Source: Hwanghaeella sp.
Lineage (GTDB): Bacteria > Pseudomonadota > Alphaproteobacteria > UBA8366 > Aestuariispiraceae
NCBI GenBank assembly: GCA_028282025.1
Contig: JANQIT010000200.1
Span: 18,497-82,496 of the forward strand
Reading direction: 5' to 3'
Length of the DNA: 64,000 nucleotides
Shown: piece by piece, positions 10,059 to 17,000 of the stretch
Numbering within the stretch: the first letter of the stretch is position 1
Layout of the letters: each line of letters opens with the position of its first letter
Made by a program: the position numbers and the translations under genes
Notes under the pieces: generated by a model
Told to the model about the DNA's origin: nothing
Seen by the model: only the letters and a program-made list of their open reading frames with translations
Database searches by the model: none

Positions 10059-10500
10059 CTACTCTTCCTTGACTACAATTTCGCGAAGAGTTCTACCTGG
10101 GTTTATCACAGTCGAACGTTCACCCCCTATGACAAAGACGCTAACTCCACACTGCGCACCCAACTCTAGCGGAAATTTGCGTAGCTCCGGCATGCTACTT
10201 ACGCCTGGACTGAATATGTCTATAGATAAACCGTCCAATACCAACAGATCATCTTCTATCGAAAAACCCGTGAGAATACTTATCTCGCCATTCTTTCTCT
10301 GAACTTCGAGCTCAAAATCGCGGCCTTCTTCCCCAAGGACCTTTACACCACGCTCTGTTGCATCCAGGTCTAGTGTCTCATCACCAGACTTCAGTTCGGA
10401 AGAGCCCTCACTACCTCTCTTTGAATCTGGACCTCAATAATCTCAGGGCACCAACGGCTCGACGGACTCATTGCTCGGTTCCTCATTGTCCAAACCGTCC
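10059..10500 (-). pseudogene. Orphan toxin module: constant-region junction plus a toxin C-terminal domain remnant
   Basis: Reads PVGPDGLDNEEPSNESVEPLVP*DY*GPDSKRGSEGSSELKSGDETLDLDATERGVKVLGEEGRDFELEV...IVVKEE*. The first part matches PDGLDNEEPGDADTEPLVPWD of the intact toxin. Confidence 0.75.
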
Positions 10501-10578
10501 GGCCCAACCGGTCCTTCAACGCTTTTAGGAACGGCACACCGTTCGCAGACGACCGGATAGACCACAACCTATCGGCAG

Positions 10579-10885
10579 TAGCGCTATGTGTAGGTGGATT
10601 CGTCTTTCTAGAGGCCGCTAGTCTATCAGTCCGGATCCACAGCTCGGCGCTAATTGCTAACGGTTCAGTTCAGGCTCGGACAGCTTTCCGGTCTTCGGAT
10701 CGATCGTGAATATCACCGATGGCGTTACGCCTTTCAGCTTGCGCCCATCTTGGCTGATGTAAATGCCGTGGAAGGATTGCGGCACCTTCTTACCTTTCCG
10801 ACCAATCTTCAACTCATGGTCTTCGATTATCCAGAGCCGGTTACCCTGATTGTCGTAACCAAGAACATTTCGCCCGACCTTCTCA
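10579..10885. repeat. Direct repeat R1, copy 1 (with 16534-16840)
   Basis: tagcgctatgtgtaggt.gattc.tctttctagaggccgctagtctat ... aagaacatttcgcccgac at a constant offset of 5955 bp. Confidence 0.9.
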
Positions 10886-11025
10886 TCGCCATACTCAAAG
10901 TCCGCAGTTTTTAGGCGAATTGCAGTAACACCCTCGAACTCGATCACTTCCGCAATCCTCTGATCAAATGAGATGTTCCGCCCCGCTAAATTCACTGACG
11001 TTTGAGCACGTTCTCCATCTTGCAT
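10657..11025 (-). CDS. Candidate immunity protein, paralogue of 16612-16998 (C-terminal half nearly identical)
   Basis: VGRNVLGYDNQGNRLWI.EDHELKIGRKGKKVPQSF.GIYISQDGRKLKGVTPSVIFTIDPKTGKLSEPELNR shared with the 16612-16998 product. Confidence 0.7.
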   Translation of the reverse strand: MQDGERAQTSVNLAGRNISFDQRIAEVIEFEGVTAIRLKTADFEYGDEKVGRNVLGYDNQGNRLWIIEDHELKIGRKGKKVPQSFHGIYISQDGRKLKGVTPSVIFTIDPKTGKLSEPELNR

Positions 11026-11084
11026 CTCAAACTATCCAATTTCCCAAACCTACCTAAGGGTCTGTTTTAATTAAAATTATTCCT

Positions 11085-11200
11085 TCTTAGGTCAATTCAT
11101 GATCGCCGCTTGAGTCCCGCCTCGATTGCCAAAGTTGATTCCAGCCGCGCCGTCGGTACGCACTTCAACACCCGACGGCAATACACCTGCGTTTAAGTGA
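11085..11200 (-). pseudogene. Toxin C-terminal remnant related to the end of the intact toxin
   Basis: Reverse complement reads GVLPSGVEVRTDGAAGINFGNRGGTQAAIMN*, compared with VTLPPGVEVRISNAAGNDFGSGGGIQVEIMDD in the intact toxin. Confidence 0.7.
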
Positions 11201-11228
11201 TCCTTCCTCTCCACGACTTTACGCCGGT

Positions 11229-11450
11229 CTAGACCAGCCGGCACATCGCACCTAAGGAATTCGCTTCCTTCACGAACTCCCGTGCTCGCGATTCTGGAAC
11301 TTCAATGATTATCGGGCCATCAGCACCAATGTCTTCTGCAGCTTTCTTTGCCGCACCGAGGGTCATGTCGGTTTCACGTCAAATGAGTTTCACCAGACGA
11401 AGCGTCACTAGGCCCGGCTGCCAACCCAATAACTCTACTCTTGTTTTCAT
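11229..11450 (-). pseudogene. L7/L12-CTD-like candidate immunity gene with in-frame TGA
   Basis: MKTRVELLGWQPGLVTLRLVKLI*RETDMTLGAAKKAAEDIGADGPIIIEVPESRAREFVKEANSLGAMCRLV*; paralogous along its length to 9829-10056; stop at 11379-11381. Confidence 0.8.
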
Positions 11451-11633
11451 GACACTATTCCACCCTAACCCCGACTTCTTTGGGCATGCGCCCAGGGTTG
11501 GCATCGGTTCGTCACTCACCACCACGGATTTTCACCTCCTCGGCACCGTGGCATTCAACTACTTAGGGCATTGTGCAATTCTATGCATTATTTGTATTTC
11601 AATTCACCGTATTCAGCAGCCTTACTTTTGTTT

Positions 11634-12053
11634 TCACTCTGATCGCTCTTTCCCGAGCTCCCGAGCAACCATGCTGTTCACATCATCTTCAAAATCACAA
11701 GCTGCCACAACACGGCCGCCTTCTCTTTCGAAGATCAAAATTATGTCTACAACTGCTCGTAAAAACTGGCTGAAATCGACGCCATCTTGAGCCTCTATTT
11801 CGACAATGAACGGAAAGCACATACAGTCTCCAGCATTCGTGCAGAGACCCGGGTCGTAGAAGTCGTTCTTCAGAACATCTAGATCGACATACTCGGAAGA
11901 CGCTGACGAAAACCGCTCAAATTTTCCACCGATTGCCTCTGCGATTCTCAATGCGATCCTACGTTTTCCCAGATACATTTCGTCTGGATATGTATCCGTG
12001 TTCACGTAAAGGAAGCATGCCAAGTCTAGGCAACTCATCGTTTCTAACCTCAT
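11634..12053 (-). CDS. Candidate orphan immunity protein (acidic, 139 aa)
   Basis: Acidic small ORF in the cassette array, orientation matching the other cassettes. Confidence 0.5.
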   Translation of the reverse strand: MRLETMSCLDLACFLYVNTDTYPDEMYLGKRRIALRIAEAIGGKFERFSSASSEYVDLDVLKNDFYDPGLCTNAGDCMCFPFIVEIEAQDGVDFSQFLRAVVDIILIFEREGGRVVAACDFEDDVNSMVARELGKERSE

Positions 12054-12125
12054 GTCCCGTTACCGAAGGGGAATGTAATCAACGCTTTCCCGTTCGCGAA
12101 CTGAACTTAGCAACGACTCGAATAT

Positions 12126-12533
12126 TCACAACTCGTCTCCTAGATTCACAATTTCAACGCCATGCGTCGATTCGAACTCAAGCCGTAAACCCATCGGCAT
12201 CGGATCCTCGGTAGCTTTTAACAGTGCGGCCTTAACCACTTTTCTTCCCACGCATTTCACCCAAATTTCCGACTGCGATATGTCCTTGGCGCGGATTTCG
12301 CCATCATCATTCATAGTGACATTCTGAAGCGGCATTTCGTCAACGCGCACTGAAAAACCGTCAGATGCCGCGACTATTCTTCCTACAAGGCCGTAAAACT
12401 GGAGCCGGATGCTTAATGGGTGACTGTCATGTTCTTCGTGACCGCGACGGAAAACCTTGGCTTCCGCTTTTTGTAAGGTAAGTCCAATTGCTTTGTTGGC
12501 CTATCGCTGAAGGTCAATCTCGTCGGGCTTCAT
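12126..12533 (-). pseudogene. Candidate immunity gene with in-frame TAG at codon 11
   Basis: ATG at 12533 overlaps the stop of 12530-12793 (ATGA); reads MKPDEIDLQR*ANKAIGLTLQKAEAKVFRRGHEEHDSHPLSIRLQFYGLVGRIVAASDGFSVRVDEMPLQNVT...VNLGDEL*. Confidence 0.6.
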
Positions 12534-12793
12534 CTCTCTTCTCCTTCGAGAGCTTGCTGGACTGATCGATTTTTGACGCCTCCTTTGAGAATGGAAACGA
12601 AGACGCCGTCCGGCTTCACGATAACCACATTGACCTGAGCCTCGAGTTTCTTCCAACTTAGCGCGGAGTCCTTTGGTGAATTGCTCTGCCACCCAATCTT
12701 CCGCCGTCGATGCGGCGAGTTTTCCACAATATGTTCCTGGCTGAGAAGAGGTGCAGATACGATGAAAGCATCGAAGTTCACGGACGCATCCAA
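12530..12793 (-). CDS. Possible toxin C-terminal fragment preceding 12126-12533
   Basis: 87 aa open frame (TTG start) with an ATGA overlap to the next ORF, following the toxin-then-immunity order. Confidence 0.4.
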   Translation of the reverse strand: MDASVNFDAFIVSAPLLSQEHIVENSPHRRRKIGWQSNSPKDSALSWKKLEAQVNVVIVKPDGVFVSILKGGVKNRSVQQALEGEER

Positions 12794-13273
12794 ACGTCTG
12801 GAATGCTCCGTTAAGGTCCCATATCGCGGCGTTTCTGCGTAGCCGTCACGTTTCCTCTTCGACCACTTCTCGGTCGATCAGCAGTGCTGAGACACCCAGC
12901 CCATCCAGGAGAAGGCTGTCATAGCGCTCAAAATCCTCAGCATTGTACACCGACACGAGGATAGGGTATTCCGCATACCTCTCTTCATGCGGATAGTCCT
13001 CTTCATCTGCGTTAGGGTAAACACTGACATCGACCTTTCCGCGGTTCGAAGATCTGTAGTAGTCGCCCCAAGACAGTGAGGTATGTTCGCGGTAGGGCTC
13101 GTCAATCGTCGCGTAAAGTTGACTCGCGACGTCCTCAATCGGTTTTCCCTTTACCGCATAGAGAGAATAGTTTCTGTACATGTCATCTACCTCAATTGCA
13201 TGAACGAGCCGCGCGCCTTTAACGCCTCAAGACTGGAATAGATCATATAGATTACCTCCAGTCCGTTGGCTGC
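12787..13273. repeat. 487-bp direct repeat R2, copy 1
   Basis: Starts catccaaacgtctggaatgctccgttaaggtcccatatcgcggcgtttctgcgta and ends cctccagtccgttggctgc; same segment at +569 bp. Confidence 0.9.
12846..13181 (-). CDS. Candidate immunity protein, copy 1
   Basis: MYRNYSLYAVKGKPIEDVASQLYATIDEPYREHTSLSWGDYYRSSNRGKVDVSVYPN...; near-identical to 13415-13750. Confidence 0.65.
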   Translation of the reverse strand: MYRNYSLYAVKGKPIEDVASQLYATIDEPYREHTSLSWGDYYRSSNRGKVDVSVYPNADEEDYPHEERYAEYPILVSVYNAEDFERYDSLLLDGLGVSALLIDREVVEEET

Positions 13274-13355
13274 GATCAGAATGCAAAGGGTAATCTCCAC
13301 AAAGTTTCAATCCCGAACGTGGTTGAGCGCAGCCGTTGCAGCTCCTTCCCGAACA

Positions 13356-13842
13356 CATCCAAACGTCTGGAATGCTCCGTTAAGGTCCCATATCGCGGCG
13401 TTTCTGCGTAACCGTCACTTCTCCTCGTCGTAAACTTTTCGCACGATCAGCTCCGCTGAGACACCCAGCTCTTGCAAGATCAGTCTGTCGTAGCGCTCAA
13501 AATCCTCTGCATCGTACACCGACACAAGGATAGGGTATTCCGCATACCTCTCTTCATGCGGATAGTCCTCTTCGTCTTCGTTCGGGTAAACACTGACATC
13601 GACCTTTCCGCGGTTCGAAGATCTGTAGTAGTCGCCCCAAGACAGTGAGGTATGTTCGCGGTAGGGCTCGTCAATCGCCGCGTATAACTGACTCGCGACG
13701 TCCTCAATCGGTTTTCCCTTTACCGCATAGAGAGAATAGTTTCTGTACATGTTATCTACCTCAATTGCATGAACGGCCCGCGCGCCTTTAAGGCCTCAAG
13801 ACTGGAATAGATCATATAATTTACCTCCAGTCCGTTGGCTGC
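13356..13842. repeat. 487-bp direct repeat R2, copy 2
   Basis: See copy 1 (12787-13273). Confidence 0.9.
13415..13750 (-). CDS. Candidate immunity protein, copy 2
   Basis: 111 aa, near-identical to 12846-13181; differences cluster at the C-terminus. Confidence 0.65.
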   Translation of the reverse strand: MYRNYSLYAVKGKPIEDVASQLYAAIDEPYREHTSLSWGDYYRSSNRGKVDVSVYPNEDEEDYPHEERYAEYPILVSVYDAEDFERYDRLILQELGVSAELIVRKVYDEEK

Positions 13843-13953
13843 ACTCGGCAGTCCATCTATTCCGATTTCCTTCAGTTGATCGCTACTGAACGAACCTGGT
13901 CTCGTACCCTTTCCACGTGCCGGCATTTTCAGCTTGTCCGCAGGACGTCCCAA
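13756..13953 (-). pseudogene. Toxin 3'-end fragment upstream of candidate immunity copy 2
   Basis: MGRPADKLKMPARGKGTRPGSFSSDQLKEIGIDGLPSAANGLEVNYMIYSSLEALKARGPFMQLR; ends 5 bp before the candidate immunity start. Confidence 0.5.
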
Positions 13954-14236
13954 GCTGCTGTAGAAGGTCTTCAGACCCTCGCGAAATCAGGATAGGTCCA
14001 CATGATCGTTGAGCTTGCGCAGAATGTGGTCAGCCGGAATCTGGTCCTCAAGGCAAAAATCATAACAGAGCTGCGTCTGCCCCGGCTCATGCAGCCCCAT
14101 CATCGTCAACCTCCGTAACGCTTGTCGAACGGCTAACAGAATCATAGCGGCGAAGCGCTCTCAAGGTGACTTTTTCAACAGCCTCTACCGTCTCAGTACA
14201 GTCTGGATCCACACAGAGGATCGCTACATTGAAAGA

Positions 14237-14863
14237 TTAGTCATCTCCAAAAATCTCCGACACAAAAATGGTCACCACAACACCATCTCGAACCCAAACC
14301 TGAAGACCGTAGCTATCGAACTCCGCAATAGTTTGAAGGTCGCCGTCGAAGACCTCGAAATCAGTCTCTAGCTCATCCGGTTCTGTGCCAAGTGTCTCCA
14401 AGATTACTCGATAAGGAACCCCGATTAACTCTTGGTCATCGTAGATCAGGCTCTTTGAACAGCGAAAATCCTCAATAACCCTGTTGTCATCATCCGCATA
14501 AATAATCAACGATTCACCGTCAGGGTCGTCAGGATAGACGAATTTACCGTCCTTTGATTTTACAGGGTTCAATATGGCATTGTCATAGGAGAATTTAGTA
14601 ATGCGTCCCTTCTCTATCAGCGGGGCCAGCTCCTCGCCTATCTTCAACGCACCTAGAGATTTTCCTGGAACAAGGACGAACCGTTCTTGAGGATCTTTCA
14701 TGAATTTACGCCTTCTCTCGTCTTGAACGACGGGGTCTACGCGAGTGTGCCTAACCTCGCCGCTTACTGTGCGCATCACCTTGTGTATTTCTGATCTACT
14801 TCCTAATTCTGTTCGCTTCTTTCCTACTCTCGGCATTTTTCGGACTCGACCACACCCTCGCAA
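14237..14863 (-). CDS. Candidate orphan immunity protein, paralogue of 15074-15541 (true start probably the internal MKDPQERFVLV)
   Basis: FVLVPGKSLGALKIGEELAPLI...SDDPDGE...LETDFEVFDGDLQTIAEFDSYGLQVWVRDGVVVTIF aligns with the 15074-15541 product. Confidence 0.65.
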   Translation of the reverse strand: MRGCGRVRKMPRVGKKRTELGSRSEIHKVMRTVSGEVRHTRVDPVVQDERRRKFMKDPQERFVLVPGKSLGALKIGEELAPLIEKGRITKFSYDNAILNPVKSKDGKFVYPDDPDGESLIIYADDDNRVIEDFRCSKSLIYDDQELIGVPYRVILETLGTEPDELETDFEVFDGDLQTIAEFDSYGLQVWVRDGVVVTIFVSEIFGDD

Positions 14864-15073
14864 GACGCAGTGCGTTCGTTATCGCACCTTACTTCTGAAA
14901 GTGGCACTTCCGGCGACAAGTGACCTCCCCCCAGGACCCGAGCCATTGCAGATCGGAATTTTCCATCTTTAAGGCACTGAAGTAGGAATGCTCCTTAACC
15001 CACCAACAAGAGGGCGACGACAATTGTCAGGCATTTCCCGAACTATACAGGCTGTCTCTATTTCCACACCTCG

Positions 15074-15541
15074 CTAGTCTTCGTAGACCGACGCGCACAC
15101 GGTGACGACCTTGTCGTCACGTAGCCAAGCTTGCACACCGAGACCATCAAAATCGGCGATTGTTTGGATATCCCCGTCGTAAACCTCAAAATCTTCTTCG
15201 ATCTGATCCGCTTCCATTTTGAGTTCTTGCCGTAATTCTTGTAACGACAATCCGATTAACTCGCGTCCATCGACCATAATGCTCTCCCTACAGCAAAACG
15301 TCCCAATGGTGGCACCATCTTCATCCGGTAAAATTCTGACGTCATCGCCATCTGGATCATCTGAGTAGGCGTAAACCCGAAACTCTCCTCTCTCGTCATC
15401 CGGAAAGTCATAGGACGTTTCGATTTCAACCAAAATCTTCTCATCCACCAGAGCATCAATGCGTTGGCCAAACTTCAGTGACCCAAGTGAAACCTCTGGA
15501 ATGAGAGCATACCTGTTCTTACTCGTCGGCATATTTTCCAC
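15074..15541 (-). CDS. Candidate immunity protein for the adjacent toxin C-terminal fragment
   Basis: Acidic 155 aa ORF starting 1 bp after the stop of 15542-16138; paralogue of 14237-14863. Confidence 0.65.
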   Translation of the reverse strand: MENMPTSKNRYALIPEVSLGSLKFGQRIDALVDEKILVEIETSYDFPDDERGEFRVYAYSDDPDGDDVRILPDEDGATIGTFCCRESIMVDGRELIGLSLQELRQELKMEADQIEEDFEVYDGDIQTIADFDGLGVQAWLRDDKVVTVCASVYED

Positions 15542-16138
15542 CTATCTCTTTTGCTTCACAGAGTGTTCTGTTCCTTTTTTCTTCCTTTCCGCATCCTGTC
15601 GAATGTTCTCAATTTTGACTCTCAATTTTTTCTTTTCCCTCTTCGAGATAGTGCTTTTGAGGATTTCGAGAAGCTCTTCGATTTGCTTGTCGGCTTTACT
15701 TTTCGCTCGTCCACCATCGCCGTGTTTTTCGTTCTTGCTGCTGTCGGACGCAGCTTTGCCTTTCTTCGGCTTCTTCTGTTCTTCTTTGGCTGGCGTCTCA
15801 TCGCCTGAAGATTCCGCTTTAGCTGTTTCTGAAAGCTGCACTTCTGGCGGCAAGGGCGGATGCGGGCTGTCTACACTTGGTCCACTTTCGATTCCAGATG
15901 AGTCAATTGGTTGAAGGACTATCGATCCATCTTCGCTGCTTTCCAACGTCGTGCCGGGATGGCGTGTTCCACGCACCACTGGCTCTCCACGCGTATCGTA
16001 GTCGATCACCGTTACACTGTTATCATGTAAATTCACCCGGTAGAGACCTGTATCCGGGAAATCCGGGTCCGGTATTTCCAGCACATCGGAGCCCGGTAGA
16101 AGGGCATCTCGAATAAATCGTCCCGGGGCGTCAACCAC
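15542..16138 (-). CDS. Orphan polymorphic-toxin C-terminal domain
   Basis: Acidic/Pro linker, then a basic C-terminus KSKADKQIEELLEILKSTISKREKKKLRVKIENIRQDAERKKKGTEHSVKQKR; followed by an acidic candidate immunity gene; preceded by degenerate copy B. Confidence 0.65.
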   Translation of the reverse strand: MVDAPGRFIRDALLPGSDVLEIPDPDFPDTGLYRVNLHDNSVTVIDYDTRGEPVVRGTRHPGTTLESSEDGSIVLQPIDSSGIESGPSVDSPHPPLPPEVQLSETAKAESSGDETPAKEEQKKPKKGKAASDSSKNEKHGDGGRAKSKADKQIEELLEILKSTISKREKKKLRVKIENIRQDAERKKKGTEHSVKQKR

Positions 16139-16149
16139 GTTTGCAATTA

Positions 16150-16533
16150 CGCTGCCGATCTTGTCGAGTCCGCACCAGACGGGCGCGTTTCACCTCCCAG
16201 AACCTGGCGGTCCGATCCATCGGCGCCGCATCTACCGGCGAACGCTGAACGTCGATAAGGGATACCCGTCGGGGGCGATGCATCGCCTAATCCCAGACAG
16301 TGACCAGAACCCGTCGCGCACCCGGTACACAGTCTCTGATTGGTCCAAGTGTCCGGGGCCCATTTAGGCGGGGCTGTTCTGCAAGGTCTGCAGATGGCCG
16401 GGCGACATAGCCGCACCACCGGCACCTCCTGCCCGCTTCGTCGGCATACCGGCGACGCCGTTCCGATCCTTCAGAGCCTTCAGGAACAGCGCCCCGTTCG
16501 CCGACGATACAATAGATTCGAAGGTATCGGCGA
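16150..16533 (-). pseudogene. Degenerate copy B of the scaffold 3' end / toxin 5' end
   Basis: Nucleotide similarity to 18160-18550 (e.g. gatc.ttca..gccttcaggaacagc.ccccgtt.gc.gacgat.caat.gattc.aa.gt.tc; aacccgtcgcgcacccgg). Confidence 0.8.
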
Positions 16534-16840
16534 TAGCGCTATGTGTAGGTAGATTCCTCTTTCTAGAGGCCGCTAGTCTATTGATCCAGATCCACGGCCT
16601 GACGCAAATTGCTAACGATTCAGTTCAGGCTCGGACAGCTTTCCGGTCTTTGGATCGATCGTGAATATCACCGACGGCGTTACGCCTTTCAGCTTGCGCC
16701 CATCTTGGCTGATGTAAATGCCGAGGAAGGATTGCGGCACCTTCTTACCTTTCCGACCAATCTTCAACTCATGGTCTTCGACTATCCAGAGCCGGTTACC
16801 CTGATTGTCGTAACCAAGAACATTTCGCCCGACGTTGTCA
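16534..16840. repeat. Direct repeat R1, copy 2 (with 10579-10885)
   Basis: See copy 1. Confidence 0.9.
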
Positions 16841-16998
16841 TCGCCTGCTTGGAAATCGTCGGTCAGTAGTTCGAGCACTACTACGCCATCTGTTTCAAGT
16901 ATCGTATAGACCGACTGTGTAAAAGTGAGAGTTCTATTGCCAATTTTTACTTCATGACTGCTAATTCTCTCCGCTATCATTGTTTGTAAACTCCTCAC
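16612..16998 (-). CDS. Candidate cognate immunity protein of the intact toxin
   Basis: 128 aa ORF starting 2 bp after the toxin stop; C-terminal ~75 aa shared with 10657-11025. Confidence 0.7.
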   Translation of the reverse strand: MRSLQTMIAERISSHEVKIGNRTLTFTQSVYTILETDGVVVLELLTDDFQAGDDNVGRNVLGYDNQGNRLWIVEDHELKIGRKGKKVPQSFLGIYISQDGRKLKGVTPSVIFTIDPKTGKLSEPELNR

Positions 16999-17000
16999 GG

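Noticed and set aside
12787-13842. Possible CRISPR or other regular repeat array
   Set aside because: Only two long coding direct copies; no short regularly spaced repeats.
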